From Bacteroidetes bacterium CG2_30_32_10 (GTDB lineage: Bacteria; Bacteroidota; Bacteroidia; Bacteroidales; CG2-30-32-10), in NCBI GenBank assembly GCA_001872995.1, contig MNXO01000093.1:1-30912 (forward strand): DNA of 30,912 nucleotides. The letters are read 5' to 3'. Positions within the stretch are counted from its first letter, which is position 1. Each line of letters opens with the position of its first letter. This document shows, piece after piece, positions 18,049 through 25,788 of the stretch. The position numbers and the translations under genes were made by a program. A model generated the notes under the pieces. The model was given only the letters and a program-made list of their open reading frames with translations, searched no databases and was not told the DNA's origin.

Positions 18049-18648
18049 ATGTTCCTAAAAAAGAGAAATATATTTTTATTATTAATGTTGGTATGTTTAG
18101 CATTACTAAACCCTGCTTGCCATACCCATAAGCATGCTCCAAAACAAAAGAAACCAATCAATACACTTATTAAAGACAAAAACAACAACACAAATAACAA
18201 TAGTCAATACAACAATAATAAAAGCAGTAAGTTTTACGCCAACTACTCCCAAAAATGGGGCGTTAAATTTGATGGCAACGAAAATAAAAAAATCATTGAA
18301 AGCATCGATGGGTGGTTGGGAACGCCCTACAAATATGGCGGTGCCAGTAAATCAGGAACGGATTGCTCTGGTTTTACATTAAACGTTTATAAAGAATCTT
18401 GTAATATTAAATTAAATAGAAGTGCAGCCGATCAAGTAAACAATGTAACGCTTATTGATAAAGATAAGTTAGATTTTGGAGATTTAGTTTTCTTTAAAAT
18501 ATCTGGCAATAAAGTGTCGCATGTAGGAATTTTCCTCAACGATTCAAAGTTTGTACACGCTTCTACCAAAAAAGGAGTTACCATCAGCGATTTGAATGAT
18601 GCCTATTATAAAAAATATTTCTACAAAGGCGGAAAGGTTAAGAAATAA
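18049..18648 (+). CDS. NlpC/P60-family cell-wall peptidase, probable lipoprotein
   Basis: NlpC/P60 enzymes are cysteine endopeptidases that cut peptidoglycan stem peptides. The 199-residue protein has a hydrophobic leader (about 6-22) ending in LNPAC with Cys24. This is a loose lipobox, so lipidation is likely but not certain. A spacer rich in Asn, Lys and Gln (about 30-65) precedes the catalytic domain. The catalytic Cys106 sits in GTDCSGF, after GTPYKYGG. His158 lies in SHVGIFL, and His170 in FVHAST is near the position of the third polar residue. The domain is complete. About 270 bp upstream is divergent rnr; the DNA between holds no other gene I can recognise. Confidence 0.88.
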   Translation: MFLKKRNIFLLLMLVCLALLNPACHTHKHAPKQKKPINTLIKDKNNNTNNNSQYNNNKSSKFYANYSQKWGVKFDGNENKKIIESIDGWLGTPYKYGGASKSGTDCSGFTLNVYKESCNIKLNRSAADQVNNVTLIDKDKLDFGDLVFFKISGNKVSHVGIFLNDSKFVHASTKKGVTISDLNDAYYKKYFYKGGKVKK

Positions 18649-18661
18649 ATTATTTCTTTTT
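18640..18661 (+). terminator. Weak AT-only hairpin after the NlpC/P60 gene
   Basis: AAGAAAT at 18640-18646 pairs with ATTTCTT at 18652-18658 across a 5-base loop and runs into four or more T residues. It overlaps the stop codon, and the stem has only one G-C pair, so termination here is doubtful. Confidence 0.25.
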
Positions 18662-18710
18662 ACTTTCAACTTCACAAACCATAAGCATTTATAAATAAAA
18701 ACGATTGAAT

Positions 18711-19163
18711 ATGAATTCAGAAACGCTAAAGCATAAGCTTATAGAAACTTGCGAAAAACTGCAAAGAGATAAAATAGCATCGCTTCAAAATGCGATGGAC
18801 GAAGCACAACAGGCAGCCAACGAATATGGTGGTCCAAAAGACAGATATGATTCGTTTAGAATGCAACAGCTAAACAAAAAAGATATGTTTGGAAGCCAAT
18901 TGCAAAAAGCCAATAGCGAATTCATTGCTTTAGAGAAGATAAAAGAACTCATAAACATTAAAAAAGTCGAATACGGAGCCGTTGTCATAACTGAAGAACA
19001 GAAACTATTTATTTCTATTAGCTTGGGCAAAGTGGAACTAGATCATGATGTGTATTTCGCTATTTCGCCCAATGTTCCCATATTTGAAGCAATGAAGGGA
19101 TTAAAGAAAAACGATAGCTTTACATTTCGTGGTAAAACAACGAAGATTATTGATGTTTTCTGA
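18711..19163 (+). CDS. GreA/GreB-like transcription factor family protein
   Basis: The 150-residue product starts at ATG 18711; an in-frame TTG six bases earlier is less likely. The N-terminal half (about 1-80) is a charged helical, coiled-coil-like region containing EYGGPKDRYDSF. The C-terminal half (about 85-150), with VEYGAVVITEEQKLFISISLG and ISPNVPIFEAMKGLKKNDSF spread over it and ending in IIDVF, resembles the C-terminal GreA/GreB domain that docks on RNA polymerase. The coiled coil lacks an obvious acidic tip like that used by Gre factors for transcript cleavage, so it may be a Gre-like regulator rather than a cleavage factor. It lies 62 bp after the NlpC/P60 gene. Family call is moderate; function is inferred. 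Confidence 0.5.
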   Translation: MNSETLKHKLIETCEKLQRDKIASLQNAMDEAQQAANEYGGPKDRYDSFRMQQLNKKDMFGSQLQKANSEFIALEKIKELINIKKVEYGAVVITEEQKLFISISLGKVELDHDVYFAISPNVPIFEAMKGLKKNDSFTFRGKTTKIIDVF

Positions 19164-19334
19164 AAAAGAATTTTCAAAAAGAAACGCTTATGGTTTTATT
19201 TAAGAACTCTTTTAAGTGCAAGGTTCTTTCTAAAATTGGACATTTTTTTTGCACTAGTTTGTTTATAAAGAAGAATTTATTGCGGTATTATTAATGTTTT
19301 TATATTAATTCAGTCCCAGCTCGAAATCCAATTT

Positions 19335-19362
19335 TTTGAATTCCCGATTAATAGTATCTTTG
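19335..19362 (+). promoter_or_regulatory. Candidate promoter for the BatA-type gene
   Basis: TATCTTTG at 19355-19362 is a perfect TAnnTTTG, with TTTG at 19335-19338 and a somewhat short 16-bp spacer. Its position means translation must begin at the ATG at 19378 and not at the TTG at 19336, giving a very short leader of about 10 bases. Confidence 0.45.
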
Positions 19363-19377
19363 CTAAAAAATGCGAAG

Positions 19378-21420
19378 ATGAATTTTGTAAATCCATATTT
19401 TTTATTTGCACTGTTTTCCATTGCTATTCCTATTTTAATTCATCTTTTCAATTTTCGTAAATACAAAAGAATATATTTTTCGGACATTCGCTTTCTTCAG
19501 GAAGTGAAGCAAGAAACTAGAAGAAAATCGAAATTAAAACATTTACTGGTTCTTTTTTCAAGAATTTTAGCGATGGCATCCCTCGTTTTTGCTTTTGCTC
19601 AGCCTTATTTGCCAATTTCTAAAGTTAGTATGAATGCAAATAAAAATGCCGTAAGCATTTATATAGACAATTCCTTTAGTATGCAAGCCATTCATAAAAA
19701 TGGAATGTTATTGGAAGTGGCTAAAAACAAAGCAAAAGAGATTGTTGCAGCATATCAGCCAACAGATGAGTTTCAAATAATTACCAACGATTTTGAAGCC
19801 AAGCACCAACGTTTTGTGTCGAAAAAAGAAATGGAAGCCTTGATCAATGAAATTAAAATAAGTTCAATAAGCCGAACAATAGCAGAAATATATTCCCGCC
19901 AATCCGATTTCTTGAATGATAACTCCAAAACAACCAAAAACGCTTATATTATTTCTGATTTTCAAAAAAATGCCTGTAATATCAATGATATTAAAAACGA
20001 TTCTACTATTTATACCTTTCTAATTCCTATTGTTGCAAATAAAACAAACAATATTTATATAGATTCGTGTTGGTTTATCAATCCCATTCAGCAACTAAAC
20101 CATCAAGCTTCCCTTAAAGTTCGTATTATAAACGCTTCTGATGAAAAACTCGAAAATTTACCTGTAAAGTTATTTATTAACAATCAACAGAAATCATTGG
20201 CAAGTGTTACGATAGATGCAAACTCAAAAACTGAGATTGTCCTTTCTTATATGATTAATACAACCGGCATTCAGCAAGGGAAAATTGAAATATCAGATAG
20301 TCCCATTGTTTATGATGATATTTTTTATTTTAGTTATGAAATTGTTGACAAGATTGCCATTCAGTGTATCAACGGAAACAATCAGAATATTTACCTAAAT
20401 ACTTTGTTTGGGAAGGACTCTTTATTCTTTTTTCAAAATGCAAACGATAAAAATATTGATTATTCTGGCTTTTCAGCAAATAACCTTATTATACTTAACG
20501 AATTAGAATCAATTTCAACAGGATTATCATCAGCTTTGCAGCGTTATATTTATGAAGGAGGAAGCATTGTTATTATTCCTTCACCCAAAGCAGATTTAAT
20601 TTCCTACAAATCCTTTCTTATTTCTATTAATTCTAATTATTATACAGAAATAGACACTACCAACGCTAAAGTTTCTGAAATCAATCAAAATCATCCTGTT
20701 TTTGCGGGTGTGTTTGAGAAAATTCCTGAGAATGTTAATTTTCCTATTGTTAATTCTTTTTTTAAAATTAATAAAACCACCAATTCTAATCAAGAATACC
20801 TCCTCAGACTTGAAAATGGGAATAGTTTTTTTACTTCGCAAATTGTAAGAAAAGGAAAGCTATATTTGTCTGCAGTACCATTTACGGATGATTTTAGCAA
20901 TTTTGCCAAAAATACTGTATTCATTCCAACATTATACAACATTGCTTTGTTAAGTACGCCTATTAGTTCGCTTTTTTATATGATTGGAGACGATAAACCC
21001 ATATCAACAGATAAATATGCTACAGGAAGTGAGGAGGTTTTTCATATAAAATCGATTAATTCTGATTTTGATATTATTCCTGAACACAAAACAAACCAAT
21101 CGCAGATTGATTTTTATACGCATCTTCAGATAAAAGAGGCTGGAAATTATTATTTAACTTCTGGCAAAACCAATATCAAAGGATTGTCATATAATTATAA
21201 TAGAAAAGAATCTGTACTAAGCTTCTTTGATGCGGATGAGATTAACAAATTGATGGAAGGCAAAGGGTTAAAAACCTTTTCGGTAATAAAAAACCCCAAT
21301 AAAACGCTTACTGAATTGATTTCGGAATACAATCAGGGGAAAAGATTGTGGAAATGGTTTCTAATGGCAGCTTTATTATTTCTGGGAATTGAAGTTTTTA
21401 TTTTGCGATTTATGAGATAA
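19378..21420 (+). CDS. BatA-type membrane protein with von Willebrand A-like domain
   Basis: The 680-residue product begins MNFVNPYFLFALFSIAIPI, the classic BatA (aerotolerance regulator) N-terminal region. It has membrane segments at about 5-22 and 55-78 separated by a basic loop with HLFNFRKYKRIYFSDIRFL. A vWA-like domain follows with a DxSxS metal-site motif at Asp97, Ser99 and Ser101. The long periplasmic-side region (about 200-640) is beta-rich. A final membrane helix lies at about 655-676. I chose the ATG at 19378 because the TTG-initiated extension overlaps the predicted promoter. It is a single gene here, not part of a full bat operon. Its stop is 3 bp from the stop of the convergent CoA-binding gene. 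Role in envelope stress is suspected, not shown. Confidence 0.85.
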   Translation: MNFVNPYFLFALFSIAIPILIHLFNFRKYKRIYFSDIRFLQEVKQETRRKSKLKHLLVLFSRILAMASLVFAFAQPYLPISKVSMNANKNAVSIYIDNSFSMQAIHKNGMLLEVAKNKAKEIVAAYQPTDEFQIITNDFEAKHQRFVSKKEMEALINEIKISSISRTIAEIYSRQSDFLNDNSKTTKNAYIISDFQKNACNINDIKNDSTIYTFLIPIVANKTNNIYIDSCWFINPIQQLNHQASLKVRIINASDEKLENLPVKLFINNQQKSLASVTIDANSKTEIVLSYMINTTGIQQGKIEISDSPIVYDDIFYFSYEIVDKIAIQCINGNNQNIYLNTLFGKDSLFFFQNANDKNIDYSGFSANNLIILNELESISTGLSSALQRYIYEGGSIVIIPSPKADLISYKSFLISINSNYYTEIDTTNAKVSEINQNHPVFAGVFEKIPENVNFPIVNSFFKINKTTNSNQEYLLRLENGNSFFTSQIVRKGKLYLSAVPFTDDFSNFAKNTVFIPTLYNIALLSTPISSLFYMIGDDKPISTDKYATGSEEVFHIKSINSDFDIIPEHKTNQSQIDFYTHLQIKEAGNYYLTSGKTNIKGLSYNYNRKESVLSFFDADEINKLMEGKGLKTFSVIKNPNKTLTELISEYNQGKRLWKWFLMAALLFLGIEVFILRFMR

Positions 21421-21423
21421 TAC

Positions 21424-21783
21424 TTAAAAAGTTCCCATTGACAACATAATCAACGTGCAATCTTGTATAACTTCTATTTTGTTTTTTTCTAATAAGTCTA
21501 TCAATTCTGGGTTATAGGTGCCAGGATTAAAAATTACCCTTTGAGGTTGTAGTTTTAAAATATAGGTGTAATAAAGTTTCTGATTGGAAGGGTTGAGGTA
21601 TAAAGTGATGGTATGCACCTTTTCAATATCGGGTGTTCCATTAATAATTGGAGTTTTTTCTATCGTTCCTGTTTTAATGCCAATGGGGACAACTTCGTAT
21701 CCTTTGCTCAATAAGGCAATTACGGCTCTATAGGAATATCTATCGGCATTTGGAGAAGCACCAAGAACAATTGTTTTTTTCAT
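21424..21783 (-). CDS. Small CoA-binding domain protein (YccU-like)
   Basis: This 119-residue protein is a single Rossmann-type CoA-binding domain (CoA_binding_2 family). It starts with the nucleotide loop TIVLGASPNADRYSYRAV at residues 4-21, followed by GYEVVPIG and the GTxxY and VIQDCTLIML segments typical of the family. Such proteins resemble the CoA-binding part of succinyl-CoA synthetase; their physiological role is not established. It is tail-to-tail with the BatA-type gene with only 3 bp between stops. Confidence 0.85.
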   Translation of the reverse strand: MKKTIVLGASPNADRYSYRAVIALLSKGYEVVPIGIKTGTIEKTPIINGTPDIEKVHTITLYLNPSNQKLYYTYILKLQPQRVIFNPGTYNPELIDLLEKNKIEVIQDCTLIMLSMGTF

Positions 21784-21820
21784 ATACAGTGGTTTATTAA
21801 ATGGTGTAACCTAATAATTT

Positions 21821-21961
21821 TATACCGATTTGGTTTGGTTGAACTGTTTTTACTGTAAAACGTTTTTGAAAACAGAATGAACCGCCTTGGCATTGTATAA
21901 ATATTTAGCTAAAATATGTTTTTTTAATTTATTGTTAAAAAATAGTTTTGTAATCGGTATA
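21821..21961. repeat. Intergenic segment bounded by a 9-bp inverted repeat
   Basis: TATACCGAT at 21821-21829 is exactly inverted at 21953-21961 (ATCGGTATA), enclosing 141 bp. Inside, GGTT-GAA-CTGTTTT (21837-21850) pairs imperfectly with AAAACAG-AAT-GAACC (21869-21883). No open reading frame of note is present. It could be a small miniature-element remnant or a structured transcript; nothing in the window decides. It is part of the 520-bp gap 21784-22303, where I see no gene. Confidence 0.35.
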
Positions 21962-22093
21962 TTTTTCTTCTGTTTTTAGAGAGGGAATTAAGGCATAATA
22001 GACAAAATTAATGTTCAAAACGCTGTTAACCCTTGTTGTTATTATCTTTGAGAGAAATTATAGATTATGAATAAAAAAAAGATGCTTAAATAA

Positions 22094-22105
22094 GGTTAAA
22101 CGCAT
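22094..22105 (+). repeat. Left copy of a 12-bp inverted repeat flanking the pRiA4b-like gene
   Basis: GGTTAAACGCAT here is exactly reverse-complemented at 22959-22970. The pair brackets the frameshifted gene at 22304-22863. With one bulged base the match extends two more bases outward (AAGGTTAAACGCAT). Confidence 0.45.
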
Positions 22106-22217
22106 TCTCGATATTATCAGAATGGAGCAAATTCTCTTAATAAGGAGTTAGAACCTCGTATCTTCCTTGATAAAATAGCAAAAACTCATTTGCAAATGAA
22201 ACAATACGATTATAATA

Positions 22218-22249
22218 GTTGTCAATATCTCTTTGTTTATCTACTTTTG
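22218..22249 (+). promoter_or_regulatory. Candidate promoter for the pRiA4b-like gene
   Basis: TACTTTTG at 22242-22249 fits TAnnTTTG, and GTTG at 22218-22221 with a 20-bp spacer is a one-mismatch -33 element. The leader to ATG 22304 would be about 48 bases, so the broken gene may still be transcribed. Confidence 0.4.
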
Positions 22250-22303
22250 AGGTTATTTACAAAATAACATTATAAACAATTGCTAAACTTAAAATTAAAA
22301 ACA

Positions 22304-22863
22304 ATGGCAAAACAAATTTATCAAATTCAAATAGCAATACAAAAATCCAACCCAAAAATTTGGAGAAGAGTTTTAGTGAACTCCGACATCGTGCTTAATG
22401 AGCTTCATGAAATTATTCAGACCGCAATGGGTTGGTCAAACGCACACCTACATCAATTTATAAAAGATAAAATTGAATATAGCCGAAGAGAATTTGAATT
22501 GGATGGAACTATAGATTCAAAGAAAATAAAACTGAATACCTTGCTAAAAAAAGAAAAAGATGAAATAAAATACGAATATGACTTTGGTGATGGCTGCACG
22601 ATATTATTCTTGAAAAGATTTTGCCTTTTGATGCGAAAACAACTATTCCAAGCTGCATAGATGGAAAACAAAATTGTCCTCCTGAAGATTGTGGTGGAAT
22701 ATGGGGTTATACTCATTTGTTAGAAATTATTTCTAATCCAAAACACGAAGAATATAACGAAATGATGGAGTGGATTGGTGAAGACTTTGACCCTGCGTAT
22801 TTTGATTTGGTAGAAATCAATGAAATGTTGCAAGAAAAGGATTATGGCTGTTTTGAATTTTAA
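22304..22863 (+). pseudogene. pRiA4b ORF-3-like protein, frameshifted
   Basis: Two overlapping reading frames together make one member of the plasmid pRiA4b ORF-3 family (PF07929). The first, from ATG 22304, gives MAKQIYQIQIAIQKSNPKIW, then MGWSNAHLHQF and YEYDFGDG. It then loses family resemblance and stops at 22658-22660. The second frame picks up at base 22597 with HDIILEKILP and continues CIDGKQNCPPEDCGGIWGY, then FDPAYFDL, to the stop at 22861-22863. The break is at 22596/22597, where the usual W-x-H after FGDG is damaged. Loss of 4 bases (or 1 base plus a residue) would explain it. Without the shift the protein would be about 187 residues. A sequencing error is possible. The family function is unknown. 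Confidence 0.85.
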
Positions 22864-22950
22864 ATCAAACAGAGATAGTAGCTTCTTATAACAACGAATG
22901 CCAAATGGCTTTCATCGAGTAAATATCCAAAAATTGATTGCTTATTATAA

Positions 22951-22981
22951 ATCCTATTATGCGTTTAACCCTTAATAGGAT
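22951..22981. terminator. 9-bp stem-loop after the pRiA4b-like gene
   Basis: ATCCTATTA at 22951-22959 pairs perfectly with TAATAGGAT at 22973-22981 across a 13-base loop that contains the right copy of the 12-bp repeat (to 22970). No clear T-run follows on the plus strand, so it is a weak terminator candidate or a protein site. Confidence 0.3.
22959..22970 (-). repeat. Right copy of the 12-bp inverted repeat
   Basis: ATGCGTTTAACC, the exact reverse complement of 22094-22105. It lies in the loop of the stem-loop at 22951-22981. Confidence 0.45.
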
Positions 22982-23058
22982 AGGTTTAAATGCCAATGGT
23001 ATCAATTACTTTTTTTAAATTTATAAAATCATGGAATTCTTTTTATTAAAACAGAAAG

Positions 23059-23090
23059 TTTCACAAATTCAGCAATATGATGTATATTTG
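23059..23090 (+). promoter_or_regulatory. Candidate promoter for yidC
   Basis: TATATTTG at 23083-23090 matches TAnnTTTG exactly. TTTC at 23059-23062 with a 20-bp spacer is a one-mismatch -33 element. The leader to ATG 23121 would be about 24 bases. Confidence 0.45.
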
Positions 23091-23120
23091 CCAAGTCAAA
23101 ATTTTAATAAATAATAAATA

Positions 23121-25073
23121 ATGGATAAGAATACAATCATTGGAATTCTGGTTATAGCAGCAATTTTAATTGGGTTTAGTTACTTTAATCGCCCTTCGGA
23201 AGAATATTTAAAAAAGAAACATACAGAAGATTCTATATTAGCGGTTCAGCAGAAAAGCAAAGATTCTATTGCCAAACTAAAAACAATAGCAGTAGATACC
23301 TCAAAAACAAAACAAAATAAAGACACTACTGCTACAGTTAATAATACTGTGAAAAACGATTCTATTATCAATTCAGAATTATCAAACAATTTTGGTTTAT
23401 TTTCTGGTTCAGCAAAAGGAATCAATTCACTTTATACTGTAGAAAACGATTTGTTAAAATTTGTTTTTAATTCAAAAGGAGGAAGAATTGTCTCCGTAGA
23501 ATTAAAGAATTATAAAACCTTTGAAGGAAAGCCTTTATTATTATTTGCTAGCGATAGTTCTCGTTTTTCTTTAAGTTTTTTTCTTAACAATAGAACCATT
23601 AACACCGAAGATTTGTATTTTGAACCTTACTTGAATGGGCAAAAACTGACAAATAACGCAAATACTAAAGTAATGGGCAACGATTCGTTGGCTTTTGCGA
23701 TGCGTGTGTATGCCGATACTTCTATTAACAAGGAAAAGCTTGGTAAATATATTGAGTTTGCTTATAATATTAAGGGCAATGAATACATGATTGGATTAAA
23801 ATTCAATTTTGTAGGGATAAAAGATATTGTAGATGCAAACTCCTCCAGTTTTGAGTTAAATTGGGGAGCAAACATACTTCGCCAAGAGAAGAATTTAGAT
23901 AATGAACGAGCCAATTCAACTATTTATTATAAGTATTTTCAGGACGATGTAGATTATATCTCCGAAACCAAAGACAAAGAAGACAATTTAAAATCAAGAG
24001 TACAGTGGATTTCGTTTAAACAGCAATTTTTTACTTCCGTTCTTATTGCCGACAGCTATTTTAATGCAGCCGATATCAAAACACTTACCAATAAAGCATC
24101 ACAAACTCATATAAAATCGATGTTTACAAAAATATCGATGTCTGCAAACCAAGTAGGTGCTAACTATTCTATTCCGATGCATTTTTATTTTGGTCCTACC
24201 CATTACAAAACATTAAGACAATATGGCTTGAGCATGGAACGTCAAATACCTTTGGGTTGGAGTTTCTTTTTAATGGCTTGGATTAATAGATATGCTGTTA
24301 TCCCAGTATTCAATTTCTTAGGTTCGTTTGCACTCAATTATGGGATTATCATCTTAATTCTTACCATTTTATTAAAAATTATTTTATTCCCTATTGCCTA
24401 TAAAACGTATGTTTCTTCCGCAAAGATGCGTATTCTTAAACCAGAAATAGATGAAATAGGAAAAAAATTCCCTAATAAAGACGAGGCTATTAAAAAACAA
24501 CAAGCCACTATGGCTTTGTATAAGAAAGCAGGCGTAAATCCTCTGGCAGGTTGTATTCCTATGCTGCTGCAAATGCCAATTTTGTTTGCTTTATTCCGCT
24601 TTTTCCCTGCTTCTATTGAGTTACGTCAACAATCTTTTTTGTGGGCAACAGATTTATCTAGTTATGATTCCATTTATACTTTTGGATTCAATATTCCTTT
24701 TTATGGCGATCACATCAGTTTGTTTACTTTATTAATGACCGTTACCACTATCATTTACACAAAAGTAAATAACCAGATGATGGGTTCTACCCAACAAATG
24801 CCAGGTATGAAGGCGATGATGTATATTATGCCTATTATGTTTCTTGGTATATTTAACAACTACTCATCTGGCTTGAGTTATTATTATTTCTTAGCAAATA
24901 TTTTTACTTTCCTTCAAATATTCCTTATTCGTAGATTTTTGAACGAAGATAAGTTGCACCAAAAAATTGAAGAGGCTAAAAAGAAACCTGCTTCTGCCAA
25001 AAAATCTAGTTTTCAACAGCGTTTAGAAGAAATGGCAAAACAGCGTGGTAGTTATAAACCTAAAAAAAAGTAA
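23121..25073 (+). CDS. yidC: Membrane protein insertase YidC
   Basis: YidC inserts and folds inner-membrane proteins, alone or with Sec. The 650-residue protein has the Gram-negative layout: an N-terminal membrane helix (about 5-20), a Lys/Ser/Thr-rich linker, the large periplasmic beta domain (about 85-375), then the conserved five-helix core. FGPTHYKTLRQYG precedes the core. Core signatures include YGIIILILTILLKIILFPIA (with the Lys that replaces the groove Arg of E. coli YidC), KMRILKPE, GVNPLAGCIPMLLQMPI and SIELRQQSF. The C-terminus is Lys-rich, as is common where YidC contacts ribosomes. It is a single gene here with its own candidate promoter. Confidence 0.96.
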   Translation: MDKNTIIGILVIAAILIGFSYFNRPSEEYLKKKHTEDSILAVQQKSKDSIAKLKTIAVDTSKTKQNKDTTATVNNTVKNDSIINSELSNNFGLFSGSAKGINSLYTVENDLLKFVFNSKGGRIVSVELKNYKTFEGKPLLLFASDSSRFSLSFFLNNRTINTEDLYFEPYLNGQKLTNNANTKVMGNDSLAFAMRVYADTSINKEKLGKYIEFAYNIKGNEYMIGLKFNFVGIKDIVDANSSSFELNWGANILRQEKNLDNERANSTIYYKYFQDDVDYISETKDKEDNLKSRVQWISFKQQFFTSVLIADSYFNAADIKTLTNKASQTHIKSMFTKISMSANQVGANYSIPMHFYFGPTHYKTLRQYGLSMERQIPLGWSFFLMAWINRYAVIPVFNFLGSFALNYGIIILILTILLKIILFPIAYKTYVSSAKMRILKPEIDEIGKKFPNKDEAIKKQQATMALYKKAGVNPLAGCIPMLLQMPILFALFRFFPASIELRQQSFLWATDLSSYDSIYTFGFNIPFYGDHISLFTLLMTVTTIIYTKVNNQMMGSTQQMPGMKAMMYIMPIMFLGIFNNYSSGLSYYYFLANIFTFLQIFLIRRFLNEDKLHQKIEEAKKKPASAKKSSFQQRLEEMAKQRGSYKPKKK

Positions 25074-25174
25074 ACAAAAAGAGGTTTTTAGGGATAATTG
25101 TAGAAATAGATAATTTTAGTAAATACAAGGTGCAAAAGAATTGATGCAATATATAGGTTTGTAAATACTTTGCT

Positions 25175-25390
25175 TTATACGGCAAACACATAAGTTTCGG
25201 CATCGGTTTGGTTTAGAGGGAATTTTATTTTTTCCTCTATCATTCCATCCAAATGAAAACGAATTGCTTCTAAAATGTTTTTTTCAACAATAGCTTTTGT
25301 CTTTCCTGTTGCAATGCATCCAGGCAAGTCAGGCACATAAGCACTAATGCCAGTTTCTGTTTTTTCAAATATGATTAAGTATTTTAACAT
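25175..25390 (-). CDS. hicB: HicB-family antitoxin, short form
   Basis: HicB proteins bind and neutralise the HicA mRNA interferase. The 71-residue product shows the degenerate RNase H-like HicB core: YLIIFEKTETGISAYVPDLPGC at about 4-25, then a helix with EAIRFHLDGMIEEK. It lacks the extra C-terminal ribbon-helix-helix or helix-turn-helix domain found in longer HicB proteins, so it may not bind the operator by itself. It starts 5 bp after the hicA stop on the same strand, the usual toxin-first order of hicAB. Confidence 0.88.
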   Translation of the reverse strand: MLKYLIIFEKTETGISAYVPDLPGCIATGKTKAIVEKNILEAIRFHLDGMIEEKIKFPLNQTDAETYVFAV

Positions 25391-25395
25391 AATTT

Positions 25396-25584
25396 CTATT
25401 TTAATTGTGCTTGTTTAAAAATACTGTTAATTGTTCCTTTTGCAATATCATCGCTCATTTTGTGTGCTGCTATAGTAACCAACCCCTTCTTTGTTTTGTG
25501 CTTATACTGGCAGTGGCTTCCCTTCTGTCTAACGAGATACCAGCCATCCTCTTCAATCATTTTTATAACTTCACTTACTTTCAT
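25396..25584 (-). CDS. hicA: HicA-family mRNA interferase toxin
   Basis: HicA is a small double-stranded-RNA-binding-fold toxin that cleaves mRNA. The 62-residue product has the expected parts: KVSEVIKMIEEDGWYLVRQK, the catalytic histidine His24 in GSHCQY, and a VTIAAHK strand followed by a C-terminal helix. All look intact, so the toxin is probably active when not bound by HicB. A TATATTTG -7 element lies about 28 bp upstream. Confidence 0.9.
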   Translation of the reverse strand: MKVSEVIKMIEEDGWYLVRQKGSHCQYKHKTKKGLVTIAAHKMSDDIAKGTINSIFKQAQLK

Positions 25585-25611
25585 TCAATAAATAATCAAC
25601 TTATTGTATGA

Positions 25612-25619
25612 CAAATATA
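25612..25619 (-). promoter_or_regulatory. Candidate -7 element for hicAB
   Basis: Read on the minus strand this is TATATTTG, an exact TAnnTTTG. Imperfect dyad symmetry surrounds it (TTGTAT at 25604-25609, ATAC at 25617-25620), which could be an operator, but the arms are short. No clear -33 element. Confidence 0.4.
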
Positions 25620-25667
25620 CACAAAAGTAAATCAAAATAGGGTAAATTGTAAAAATTTTTTTAAGGA

Positions 25668-25699
25668 ATTGCTTCCTCTAAACTAATTTTGTACTTTTG
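25668..25699 (+). promoter_or_regulatory. Candidate promoter for rlpA
   Basis: TACTTTTG at 25692-25699 fits TAnnTTTG, with ATTG at 25668-25671 and a 20-bp spacer. Transcription would start near 25706. That leaves a leader of about 80 bases and excludes the in-frame GTG-initiated extension upstream of ATG 25789 as unlikely signal-peptide sequence. Confidence 0.45.
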
Positions 25700-25788
25700 T
25701 TATTGTTACTTAATTGGTAAGTTTCCACAGCAAAAGCAAGCTTTACTTGGCTTTGCTCATACTTACTGTTTATATAAATGATGATACG

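Noticed and set aside
19336..19377. TTG start adding 14 residues to the BatA-type protein
   Set aside because: The extension covers the predicted -7 element, and the family begins at MNFVNP.
22009..22068. Short frame starting MFKTLLTLVVII in the 520-bp gap
   Set aside because: Only about 19 codons long, with no ribosome site or promoter; looks like chance.
22621..22863. A separate 80-residue gene
   Set aside because: It is the C-terminal half of the frameshifted pRiA4b-like gene; motifs continue across the break.
25059..25092. Terminator hairpin at the end of yidC
   Set aside because: CCTAAAAA/TTTTTAGG can pair, but the stem overlaps the coding end, has two G-C pairs and no following T-run.
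25714..25788. Upstream start for rlpA adding 25 residues
   Set aside because: The extension precedes a proper signal peptide starting at ATG 25789 and has no family resemblance.
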